Source: Micrococcales bacterium (GTDB lineage Bacteria; Actinomycetota; Actinomycetes; Actinomycetales; Cellulomonadaceae). Taken from it: DNA of 5,185 nucleotides. Each line of letters starts with the position of its first letter. Position 1 is the stretch's first letter. Of the stretch, positions 1 through 4,341 are shown piece by piece. Both the position numbers and the translations under genes were made by a program. Below the pieces are notes generated by a model. It made no database searches, was not told the DNA's origin, and saw only the letters and a list, made by a program, of their open reading frames with translations. Location: the NCBI GenBank assembly GCA_009783975.1, contig WRCL01000172.1, positions 1-5,185 of the forward strand, given 5' to 3'.

Positions 1-31
1 CAAACCCCCCGCCACCATCGAGTGGGAGTAG
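1..31 (+). CDS. C-terminal end of an unidentified protein (partial)
   Basis: Reading from base 2, the window opens with codons for K-P-P-A-T-I-E-W-E followed by TAG at 29-31. A hydrophilic C-terminus ending nine bases before a long palindrome, and converging on the minus-strand operon that ends at 141, fits a real gene terminus. Only nine codons are visible, so the product cannot be identified and the call rests on position and plausibility alone. It could equally be a chance open frame. Confidence 0.3.
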   Translation, partial: KPPATIEWE

Positions 32-39
32 CCCAAGCC

Positions 40-133
40 GGGCAAGACAATGGGGACGGTTCCTCTGTCTTGCGGACCGCGGCCGTTGGCCGCGGTCCGC
101 AAGACAGCAGGAACCGTCCCCATTGTCTTGCCC
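40..133. repeat. Paired REP-like units forming a 45-bp-stem palindrome; possible bidirectional terminator
   Basis: Bases 40-64 pair with 109-133 without mismatch. After a single unpaired C at 108, bases 65-84 pair with 88-107, leaving the loop GTT at 85-87. Each arm is itself a small imperfect hairpin: GCAAGAC (42-48) can pair with GTCTTGC (67-73) around the core GGGGACGGTTCC, and the right arm mirrors this. Two inverted copies of one short hairpin unit is the arrangement of REP doublets (BIME-like). A third copy of the unit lies at 5130-5162. It sits eight bases after the stop codon of the small membrane gene and nine after the stop of the presumed convergent gene, so it would terminate transcription or protect 3' ends from both sides. 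There is no U-tract. The REP interpretation rests on family knowledge; no RAYT transposase gene is in the window. Confidence 0.85.
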
Positions 134-140
134 CCGCAGG

Positions 141-422
141 CTAGCGTCGGGCGGCGCCGACGAGGGAGCTGACCAGGAGCGCCACACCGGCGGCCCCGAG
201 GACGACGATCGCCGCCAGGCCCAGGTCGAAGCGGTGGCCGGTCGCAGCGGCGACGACCCCGACGCCCAGTGCTGCGAGCACCAGGCCCCAGATGACGGTG
301 CCGATCCGCACACGTGCAGGCGCAGGTGGGGGTGCCGCGGGGGGGCCAGGCACCGGCAGGGGCCCGGTGGGGTGGTCGTCGGTCAGGTGGTCGACCGTGG
401 CGGGAGCTGGTTCGTTGGTCAT
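141..422 (-). CDS. Small two-span membrane protein downstream of the PspC-domain gene
   Basis: This 93-residue protein has a Pro/Ala-rich cytoplasmic-looking N-terminus (roughly residues 1-38) followed by two hydrophobic segments. The first is about 40-62 (beginning IGTVIWGLVLAALG) and the second about 69-89 (AAIVVLGAAGVALLVSSL), with a short ATGHRFD hairpin between them and an Arg-Arg end. Small double-span proteins often accompany PspC/LiaF-type genes, where they are thought to aid membrane-stress sensing; that role is inferred here. The upstream gene stops at 424-422, and the ATG at 422 shares one base with that stop. A GTG at 425 is also open, but the AGGAGG at 434-429 lies six bases from the ATG and only three from the GTG, so I prefer ATG. 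It is translationally coupled to the PspC-domain gene. I do not recognise a named family. Confidence 0.75.
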   Translation of the reverse strand: MTNEPAPATVDHLTDDHPTGPLPVPGPPAAPPPAPARVRIGTVIWGLVLAALGVGVVAAATGHRFDLGLAAIVVLGAAGVALLVSSLVGAARR

Positions 423-1951
423 CACAGGCCTCCTGGCCGGGAGATGGTGAGGTTGCCCGCGCCGATGGTGACGCGGATGACAAGCTCGGGACCCTCAGGG
501 TCGCCGTCGGCGTGGAACGTGTGGCGGACCGACACCCCGCGGAGCGCCTCGCCGAGACCGACGTCCCAGGTGACCCGTCCCGCGCCGACCTCGACCTCAA
601 CAGTGGCCCTGGTGTTGTCGGGCAGGTAGATCGTCATACCTCCGACGCCGAGGTTGAGCGGCACGTCGATCGTCTGCGGGTTCGGCACGACGGGAGCCTC
701 AGGGGCGGTGGGGGCCTCAGGGACGTCGGTCGGGTCAGCGTCGTCGGGTGGGTCGGCCTCGTCAGGTGGCGGAGCGGGCGGAGCCGGTTCTCGTGCCAGA
801 CCGCGCAGGTCCACGATGACCGACCCCGCGCCCTGGTCGACCCCAGCCTCGGCGGAGTGCACGTCGGTGAACACCAAGACGTTCGGGCTGTCGCTGTACG
901 ACCAGTCCGCGGCCTCGACCACTGCCCACGGCCCGGCGACGACGAGCGTGATGATCGCGAGGAACCCAAGCACCCCGCTGCGCCGTCCCCGCAGCCCGGA
1001 GGCGACGATCCCCAGCCCAGCCAGGACAACGCCCACCCCAGCTGCGACGAGCAGCACCTGGGCGTCCAGGTGCCCGGTGCGGCTGGCGAACAGCAGCCCG
1101 GCTGCGGCGAGCAAGGTCAACGCGACGACGATCCCCACCGCTGTGCGCCCGGGCCCGAAGGTGACCGGCCGCAGCGGCGGTGTCCACGGCGCAGGTGCGG
1201 CGAAGCCCGGCGGGGGCCCGGGGGGCGTTGGAGGCCCGTTGTACCCCGGGGCGCCGTGCCCCGCAGGGCCAGGGTGCGCCGCAGGTCTGGTGGTGGGGGC
1301 CGCCGGGCTGTTGCCCCGGGAGGTCACAGCGATGACGACAGCTGCGATGACCACCCCGACGAACACCATCCACGCCATGGCCTGGAACGCGGCGGGCCCA
1401 CGCCCCCACCACATCCACCCGTCGCCGCGGACCAGGCCGAGCAGCGCAATGCCCAGCGCCCCGAGCAGCGCCGCGTCGAACCGTCCAGCGAGCGTCTCTT
1501 GCAGGTGGATCCGCCCGTCGCGGGCCTCGGGCAGCAACGCCCACCCCACCGCGTACAGCACGAAACCGAACCCTCCGACCAGCACGGTCGCCGCGACGAT
1601 CCCGCGCATGAGCAGCGGGTCCAACCCGAACCTGTGGGCAAGCCCGGCACACACCCCGCCGATCCACCGGTCGTCGGTACGTGGGATCCCGATCCGGCGC
1701 ACCGCCCCGAAGAACCCGTCGGTCCCCGCAGGTGCCGGTGCGGGGTCTGGTGCCGTCGGGTCAGGTTCGCTCGCCTCGGGCGTGCCGAAACCGGGTGTGC
1801 CCGGTGCAGGATCTGGCGGGTCAGCTGCGTCGGGCGCAACTGGCCGGTCAGGTGGGTCGGCCGTCGCCGACGTCGCAGGTGTGTCGGGCGTGCCGACGTC
1901 ATCAGTGTCTGCATGGTTCTGCATACCCACGATCGTGGCGCCCACGACCAC
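422..1951 (-). CDS. PspC-domain multi-span membrane protein (envelope stress, LiaF-like C-terminal region)
   Basis: The ORF encodes 509 residues from GTG at 1951. Residues 1-82 are low-complexity Pro/Asp/Ala/Thr. Residues about 83-142 match the PspC domain: an R-x-x-D-R-W-I-G-G-V-C-A-G-L-A motif, then F-G-L-D-P-L-L-M-R and a hydrophobic segment ending Y-A-V-G-W-A-L-L-P-E. Further likely membrane segments are near 160-175, 188-209, 271-290, 297-317 and 325-345, with a Pro/Gly-rich linker at 212-262. Residues 351-509 are soluble and beta-rich, resembling the C-terminal region of LiaF-type proteins, with a Pro/Asp/Ala insert at 386-426. PspC proteins act at the membrane in phage-shock-type responses; in actinobacteria such genes often sit beside a PspC-domain histidine kinase and a LuxR-type regulator, neither of which is here. 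The start is uncertain: GTG 1951 is 17 bases from the AGGAGG at 1974-1969, and ATG at 1924 (MQNHADTDD) has no good ribosome site. Confidence 0.9.
   Translation of the reverse strand: MVVGATIVGMQNHADTDDVGTPDTPATSATADPPDRPVAPDAADPPDPAPGTPGFGTPEASEPDPTAPDPAPAPAGTDGFFGAVRRIGIPRTDDRWIGGVCAGLAHRFGLDPLLMRGIVAATVLVGGFGFVLYAVGWALLPEARDGRIHLQETLAGRFDAALLGALGIALLGLVRGDGWMWWGRGPAAFQAMAWMVFVGVVIAAVVIAVTSRGNSPAAPTTRPAAHPGPAGHGAPGYNGPPTPPGPPPGFAAPAPWTPPLRPVTFGPGRTAVGIVVALTLLAAAGLLFASRTGHLDAQVLLVAAGVGVVLAGLGIVASGLRGRRSGVLGFLAIITLVVAGPWAVVEAADWSYSDSPNVLVFTDVHSAEAGVDQGAGSVIVDLRGLAREPAPPAPPPDEADPPDDADPTDVPEAPTAPEAPVVPNPQTIDVPLNLGVGGMTIYLPDNTRATVEVEVGAGRVTWDVGLGEALRGVSVRHTFHADGDPEGPELVIRVTIGAGNLTISRPGGL
429..434 (-). 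promoter_or_regulatory. Ribosome binding site of the small membrane protein
   Basis: A perfect AGGAGG lies inside the last codons of the PspC-domain gene on the minus strand. It is six bases before the ATG at 422 and three before the alternative GTG at 425, which favours the ATG. A full Shine-Dalgarno within the upstream gene shows the second gene has its own initiation signal besides coupling. Confidence 0.75.
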
Positions 1952-1974
1952 CCCGCAACATCGGGGGACCTCCT
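1902..1974 (-). promoter_or_regulatory. Strong ribosome site with a 19-codon upstream ORF at the PspC-domain gene start
   Basis: AGGAGG at 1974-1969 is followed after seven bases by ATG at 1961, the best-spaced initiation signal near this gene. That ATG is out of frame with the PspC-domain ORF. It opens 19 codons (beginning MLRGGRGRHDRGY) ending at TGA 1904-1902, so it overlaps both candidate starts of the main gene, GTG 1951 and ATG 1924. It may be a leader ORF that couples translation. Alternatively, loss of one G in the run at 1954-1951 would fuse this ATG in frame to the main gene, so a natural indel or a sequence error is possible. Confidence 0.5.
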
Positions 1975-2027
1975 GATCTGACCCTGAGATTCCCCCCTGG
2001 CGCCCCCGGGGGAGGCGACGGGCACAC
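1975..2027. other. Short GC-rich upstream region of the PspC-domain operon
   Basis: The 53 bases between the ribosome site of the PspC-domain gene and the first 66-bp palindrome should contain the operon promoter, reading to the left. I see a GCCCCCGGGGG-type short symmetry near 2001-2012 and the minus-strand word TCAGGGTCAGATCAGG just before the ribosome site. I find no convincing -10/-35 pair, so no promoter is claimed. Confidence 0.3.
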
Positions 2028-2102
2028 GAGATGCGACCTCACGCACCAGATGCGACGTCAGGACGTCGCATCTGGTGTCTCAGGTCGCATCTCGCGCGAG
2101 AC
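2028..2102. repeat. 66-bp long palindrome, copy 1, with a 12-bp right-hand palindrome
   Basis: Bases 2028-2059 pair with 2062-2093 with two mismatches (2040/2081, 2042/2079) and one G-T, around the two-base loop AG. The 9-mer AGATGCGAC occurs twice in the left arm (2029-2037, 2048-2056), 19 bases apart, and inverted twice in the right arm (2065-2073, 2084-2092). Immediately right is a perfect 12-bp palindrome, TCTCGCGCGAGA (2090-2101). Copy 2 lies at 4226-4304, and the 66-bp cores agree at 60 of 66 positions. This copy starts six bases past the stop of the module 1 toxin, between it and the upstream region of the PspC-domain gene. It could serve as a terminator without a U-tract, a miniature mobile repeat, or a protein-binding array. 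Copy 1 has lost pairing only in the left inner arm. Confidence 0.85.
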
Positions 2103-2108
2103 GTGCCT

Positions 2109-2480
2109 TCACACGACGTGCATGACGACGTGCCCGTCGGACGCCTGGGCGATGTGGGTCGGGTTGGACGTGACGACGACGTCGTCACGGCGCAGGGCAC
2201 CTTCAGCGACGGCCAGGTCGACAGTGTCGTCCAGACCGCTGGCTGCTGCGAGCCGCCCGATAGCTCTGGCCTGCGGTTCTGTGAGCGGGTCGACGTGGCA
2301 GGCGCGCAGCAGCCAAGACAGGTGGGCTTGCGGTCCCCCACGCCACGCCTCGCCCAGCACTGCGGCAGGCACCGTCGGGACCAGGCCGCGGCTCAGCGCG
2401 GCGGCGTGCAGTGCCCACATCGTGCGGTCGTTCTTCTCTGCGGCGATCAGGGCACCGGTGTCGTAGGTGAGCCCAGGCAT
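2109..2480 (-). CDS. vapC: VapC-type PIN-domain toxin, module 1
   Basis: The 123-residue protein has PIN-domain length and motifs: N-terminal Y-D-T-G-A-L-I-A-A-E with Asp7, V-L-G-E-A-W with Glu44, and T-V-D-L-A-V-A with Asp88. The fourth acidic position, usually Asp, appears to be Asn106 in V-V-T-S-N-P-T-H-I. PIN toxins are Mg-dependent ribonucleases that cleave tRNA, rRNA or mRNA in the cytoplasm; the target of this one cannot be read from sequence. ATG at 2480 shares one base with the antitoxin stop (TGATG), and no Shine-Dalgarno precedes it, so translation should depend on coupling. It resembles the module 2 toxin in the Asp motif followed by A-L, in the V-P-A-x-V-L-x-E pattern and in a following G-G-P, so the two are likely distant relatives. 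The PIN call is strong; whether it is active is inferred. Confidence 0.9.
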   Translation of the reverse strand: MPGLTYDTGALIAAEKNDRTMWALHAAALSRGLVPTVPAAVLGEAWRGGPQAHLSWLLRACHVDPLTEPQARAIGRLAAASGLDDTVDLAVAEGALRRDDVVVTSNPTHIAQASDGHVVMHVV

Positions 2481-2740
2481 CAGGCGGCGCTCTGGGTCCT
2501 GGCGGCACGCTCAAGCAGGTCGTCGAGGATACGCCCGCCCTCGGCGAGCTCAGCGTCGGTCAGAGCCCCAGCCTCAGCCTCGTACTCGGCGAGCGCCGTA
2601 CGTCCAGCCCGCAAGGTCAGCTGGTCGCTGGCTGCCACCGCCAACCACGTGGAGAAGGAGACCCCCTCGTCAGCCGCAGCCTGGCGCACCTGCTCGGCAA
2701 GCCGCGAATCCAGTGAGACCGACTTCTTCACCACGCTCAT
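2480..2740 (-). CDS. vapB: Ribbon-helix-helix antitoxin, module 1
   Basis: From ATG 2740 the product is 86 residues. Residues about 4-43 fit a CopG/ribbon-helix-helix DNA-binding unit: a basic strand V-K-K-S-V-S-L-D, helix R-L-A-E-Q-V-R-Q-A-A, then E-G-V-S-F-S-T-W-L-A-V-A-A-S-D-Q. Residues 50-80 are acidic and helical (E-Y-E-A-E-A, then I-L-D-D-L-L-E-R), the part that would bind and neutralise the toxin. The frame stays open upstream to 3115, but that extension runs through the operator repeats and reads as low-complexity sequence, so the short start is preferred. It also coincides with a leaderless promoter: TACCAT lies six bases before the ATG. The toxin follows with a one-base overlap. The antitoxin or the complex probably represses the promoter through the tandem 11-bp sites at 2747-2779. 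Confidence 0.88.
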   Translation of the reverse strand: MSVVKKSVSLDSRLAEQVRQAAADEGVSFSTWLAVAASDQLTLRAGRTALAEYEAEAGALTDAELAEGGRILDDLLERAARTQSAA

Positions 2741-2746
2741 GCCCCA

Positions 2747-2779
2747 ATGGTAGCACCATGGTAGCACCATGGTAGTACC
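2747..2779 (-). promoter_or_regulatory. Promoter/operator of module 1: three tandem 11-bp sites
   Basis: On the plus strand the 11-mer ATGGTAGCACC occurs at 2747-2757 and 2758-2768, and once more with one change (ATGGTAGTACC) at 2769-2779. The period of 11 bp is close to one helical turn, as expected for side-by-side binding of ribbon-helix-helix dimers. On the coding (minus) strand the unit nearest the gene ends in TACCAT, a plausible -10 hexamer, followed by six bases and then ATG at 2740, so transcription could start at the A of the start codon. No -35 is evident. The same 11-mer precedes the module 3 antitoxin. Confidence 0.7.
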
Positions 2780-2802
2780 GCCTGGAGCCCAACGTCCTGC
2801 GC

Positions 2803-2973
2803 CTACCTCTTCCCGCGCCGACGGTGCCCCCGCACCGGACGTCCGGCACGCAAAGACTCTGAAACCTGGGCCAGGTTGGCACCAGTGGCTGCGAGCTGTT
2901 CTGCGAGCTCGGCGGTCCGTGCGCGTACTGCGTGCCGCCTCGTAGATCCCTGGATGGCTGACAGTCGCGGCAC
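2803..2973 (-). CDS. Possible 56-residue helical small protein or gene remnant
   Basis: From GTG at 2973 to TAG at 2805-2803 the frame encodes 56 residues. The middle, A-R-T-A-E-L-A-E-Q-L-A-A-T-G-A-N-L-A-Q-V, reads like an amphipathic helix or short coiled coil. The end is very basic (R-P-V-R-G-H-R-R-R-G-K-R). It precedes the module 1 antitoxin on the same strand, with the operator repeats between. The composition looks more protein-like than the two overlapping frames, which are Ser/Pro/Arg rich. Against it: the start is GTG with no clear ribosome site, an in-frame TGA lies just upstream at 2979-2977, and I recognise no family. It could be the tail of a lost gene or chance. Confidence 0.28.
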   Translation of the reverse strand: MPRLSAIQGSTRRHAVRARTAELAEQLAATGANLAQVSESLRAGRPVRGHRRRGKR

Positions 2974-3015
2974 TGCTCACATCTCTGTGGACCATCCCGC
3001 CTCCTCGAGTTGCGA

Positions 3016-3055
3016 GGATATCCACACAACCAGGTGTTGTGTGGATATCCACACA
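3016..3055. repeat. Hairpin and palindrome with GATATCCACA words
   Basis: Bases 3016-3030 pair perfectly with 3036-3050 (15 bp) around the loop CAGGT. The right arm also forms an 18-bp perfect palindrome with the bases after it, TGTGTGGATATCCACACA at 3038-3055. GGATATCCACACA therefore occurs as a direct repeat at 3016-3028 and 3043-3055. The right palindrome could be an operator about 90 bases upstream of the module 2 antitoxin; the hairpin could end a transcript. The word ATATCCACA (3018-3026, 3045-3053, and inverted at 3040-3048) is one base from the E. coli DnaA box TTATCCACA, but nothing else here suggests an origin. Confidence 0.75.
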
Positions 3056-3108
3056 CCCGACGGCGTCGGCGGGACCTGTCGTGAGCTTGCCGAGCCAACC
3101 GGTTCCGG

Positions 3109-3144
3109 CAGACATGTGGTAATACTCGTGGTATGATCATCGGC
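3109..3144 (+). promoter_or_regulatory. Promoter of module 2, probably leaderless
   Basis: CAGACA at 3109-3114 matches four of six bases of the -35 consensus TTGACA. After a 17-base spacer, TATGAT at 3132-3137 matches five of six bases of TATAAT. The ATG at 3145 begins seven bases after the -10, so the transcript would start at or next to the start codon. GTGGTA repeats at 3116-3121 and 3128-3133 (12 bp apart) and may form the antitoxin operator. This operator differs from the shared 11-mer of modules 1 and 3. Confidence 0.65.
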
Positions 3145-3372
3145 ATGACGATCAGTGCCGAGTACGTGCGCAAGTCCTTCACCGTCCAGTCCGACCTGTG
3201 GGGTGAGGTCGAGAAGCTCGTCGGAGGTGGCAACCAGTCCGCCTACATCGCTCGCGCCCTGCAACGCCAGGTCGAGCGCGACAGGCTGGACCTGTTGCTT
3301 GCCGACCTGGAGGCCGCCAACGGGCCGGTGACCACTGAAGAGATCGACGCCATCGAGCGGGAGACCGTGTGA
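3145..3372 (+). CDS. vapB: Ribbon-helix-helix antitoxin, module 2
   Basis: From ATG 3145 the product is 75 residues. Residues about 8-44 (V-R-K-S-F-T-V-Q-S-D-L-W-G-E-V-E-K-L, then N-Q-S-A-Y-I-A-R-A-L-Q-R-Q-V) have the strand-helix-helix pattern of CopG/ParD-like DNA-binding antitoxins. The C-terminal half is acidic and helical (L-L-L-A-D-L-E-A-A-N-G-P-V-T-T-E-E-I), typical of the toxin-binding tail. An upstream in-frame ATG at 3133 would add four residues (MIIG), but it lies inside the -10 hexamer TATGAT, so 3145 is preferred. The stop TGA (3370-3372) overlaps the toxin start by four bases (GTGA). Expected roles are neutralising the adjacent PIN toxin and repressing the module's promoter; both are family inferences. 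Confidence 0.88.
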   Translation: MTISAEYVRKSFTVQSDLWGEVEKLVGGGNQSAYIARALQRQVERDRLDLLLADLEAANGPVTTEEIDAIERETV

Positions 3373-3788
3373 CCGCCGAAACCCTTGTCCTCGATTCGCA
3401 AGCGCTCAGCGCCATCGTGCGCAAGGACCGTCGGATCCAGGTCATCCTCACCGCAGCGCGGCACAACGACCGGCGGACAGTCGTCCCCGCGGTCGTCCTC
3501 GCTGAGGTGATGACCGGCGGACCGGGCGACGCCGCCTACTGGCATGCTGTCGGTCGCCTTGTCCTGGCCGACACCACGCCACCTATCGCTGCCCGAGCGG
3601 GCGCTCTGCGCGAACGCGCCACTGCCGTCCGAAAGAAAAAACGCGACCTGACCGTAGACGCCATCGTCGCCGCGACAGCCCAAGATTTCGCTCCGTCTGT
3701 CATCGCCACCAGCGACCCGGCTGACATGACCCTGCTGGCGCCTCAACCCGACGTGCGAGTCCTCGCTGTGAGACCAGGTCAGCCTTGA
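3369..3788 (+). CDS. vapC: VapC-type PIN-domain toxin, module 2
   Basis: The 139-residue protein starts with GTG 3369, overlapping the antitoxin stop by four bases, with CGGGAG just upstream (about 3358-3363) as ribosome site. PIN signatures in order are L-V-L-D-S-Q-A-L-S with Asp9, V-L-A-E-V-M-T-G-G with Glu46, L-T-V-D-A-I-V-A-A-T-A with Asp97, and I-A-T-S-D-P-A-D-M with Asp116 (Asp119 nearby). The full acidic set suggests an intact Mg-dependent ribonuclease. A basic stretch R-K-K-K-R at 88-92, just before the third motif, may contact RNA. Its RNA target is unknown. It shares its motif layout with the module 1 toxin but keeps the fourth Asp, which that one lacks. A long minus-strand open frame lying across it is an antisense shadow. 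Confidence 0.92.
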   Translation: MTAETLVLDSQALSAIVRKDRRIQVILTAARHNDRRTVVPAVVLAEVMTGGPGDAAYWHAVGRLVLADTTPPIAARAGALRERATAVRKKKRDLTVDAIVAATAQDFAPSVIATSDPADMTLLAPQPDVRVLAVRPGQP

Positions 3789-4025
3789 GCAGATAGCACC
3801 GAGCGTCGTCGCGTCGCGTCGGCGGGGCGGTGCCCGCAGCGTTCTGTGTGGTGGCATGAGGTCGGCGGCGTAGTACCAGTCAGGGACGAGCGCAGTGACA
3901 GCGAACAGCAGGCGGGACCAGCACGCCTCGGGCGGTTCCATGTCCGCCGTACCTGGGATCCTTCGAACAGGGAGACAGTGGGTTCCTCTTGTTTTCCGGC
4001 TGCGCCGTCCCACGGCTCCGGCGCG
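3789..4025. other. Gene-poor, possibly decayed stretch
   Basis: No frame on either strand reads as a recognisable protein. A plus-strand frame from 3846 runs through to 4217, but its first 60 residues are low-complexity and resemble no domain I know. A minus-strand frame that continues across the module 2 toxin is a shadow of that gene, though its segment here (W-S-R-L-L-F-A-V-T-A-L-V) is mildly hydrophobic. I see no long palindrome and no RNA gene. It may be remnant DNA from insertions between modules. Confidence 0.4.
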
Positions 4026-4217
4026 GTGCTGCACACACCGCCAGACACACAAGACTGCGCCAGATCTACACTCACTGCATATCTAGATCTACACTCTCGC
4101 CTCACACGTCGCCAGGTCGCCTACGCCCTGGCTGGTCTGGCAGACGCTGGTCTCGTCGCGGTCGACGGTGGCCAAGGCGACCGTTCCACCACCTACCGCA
4201 GGCTTCCACCCGAGTGA
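4026..4217 (+). pseudogene. Possible winged-helix fragment
   Basis: From a GTG at 4026 the frame gives 63 residues to TGA at 4215-4217. The last 35 or so, L-T-R-R-Q-V-A-Y-A-L-A-G-L-A-D-A-G-L-V-A-V then D-R-S-T-T-Y-R-R-L, read like the recognition helix and beta wing of a winged-helix DNA-binding domain. The preceding helices of a full domain are not evident and the upstream sequence looks non-coding, so this is probably the tail of a truncated regulator. It could also be a short intact gene. The stop lies eight bases before palindrome copy 2, and the 12-bp direct repeat at 4062-4096 falls inside the frame. No family assignment is possible from this much. Confidence 0.3.
4062..4096. repeat. 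12-bp direct repeat, 23 bp apart
   Basis: AGATCTACACTC occurs exactly at 4062-4073 and 4085-4096. The second copy belongs to the palindrome TAGATCTA (4084-4091). The surrounding bases are clearly less GC-rich than the rest of the window. Paired exact words about two helical turns apart suggest an operator or a remnant of a promoter region, but no gene start is convincingly linked to it. Confidence 0.55.
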
Positions 4218-4225
4218 GGCGACGC

Positions 4226-4304
4226 CGTGAGATGCGACCTGAGACACCAGATGCGACGTCCTGATGTCGCATCTGGTGTCTCAGGTCGCATCTCACGTGA
4301 GACA
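4226..4304. repeat. 66-bp long palindrome, copy 2, with a 12-bp right-hand palindrome
   Basis: Bases 4226-4260 pair with 4263-4297 at every position (35 bp, one G-T at 4258/4265) around the two-base loop CT. The four AGATGCGAC words are at 4230-4238 and 4249-4257, and inverted at 4266-4274 and 4285-4293, the same spacing as in copy 1. The right-hand palindrome is TCTCACGTGAGA (4291-4302), against TCTCGCGCGAGA in copy 1, a compensated base-pair change. The similarity to copy 1 continues to GAGAC on the right but stops at once on the left, giving the repeat an orientation. It lies eight bases after the winged-helix fragment and about 40 bases before the promoter/operator of module 3. Confidence 0.88.
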
Positions 4305-4341
4305 GCCTGCCTGCGGCCTGCGCAACGGGTCTCCTCGGCCC

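Larger units (their letters stand above)
2780..3108. other. Spacer between divergent modules 1 and 2
   Basis: This gap of about 330 bases separates the operator of module 1 from the promoter of module 2. It holds one doubtful minus-strand small ORF (2973-2803) and a strong hairpin with GATATCCACA arms (3016-3055). Longer open frames crossing it in other frames read as low-complexity Arg/Ser/Pro sequence and appear to be chance. I see no tRNA, no rho-independent terminator with a U-tract, and no recognisable transposase remnant. Confidence 0.5.

Noticed and set aside
123..629. 168-codon plus-strand frame opposite the small membrane protein
   Set aside because: It begins inside the REP-like palindrome and is Arg/Gly/Asp-rich without a domain; it is a shadow of the minus-strand operon.
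314..1981. Long plus-strand open frames (314-1981, 654-1976) opposite the PspC-domain gene
   Set aside because: They are low-complexity, Arg/Pro/Ser/Thr-rich antisense shadows of a GC-rich gene. The minus-strand frame has a clear PspC domain and membrane segments.
2029..2092. CRISPR-like repeat of AGATGCGAC
   Set aside because: There are only two direct and two inverted copies inside one palindrome, with no unique spacers, and no cas gene is near.
3016..3055. Replication origin based on DnaA-box-like words
   Set aside because: ATATCCACA deviates from the consensus, there are only three copies within one palindromic structure, and there is no AT-rich region, dnaA/dnaN or rep gene.
2480..3115. 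211-codon version of the module 1 antitoxin
   Set aside because: The extra N-terminal 125 codons run through the tandem operator and the GATATCCACA repeat and have no domain. The 86-residue form fits the family and the promoter.
3243..4052. 269-codon minus-strand open frame across the module 2 toxin
   Set aside because: It is antisense to a gene with intact PIN motifs and has no recognisable domain or convincing start.
2028..4304. Integron-cassette (attC) reading of the two palindromes around toxin-antitoxin genes
   Set aside because: The palindromes are almost perfectly paired over 32-35 bp with a two-base loop and lack the core sites and unpaired bases of attC. No integrase is present and gene orientations are mixed.
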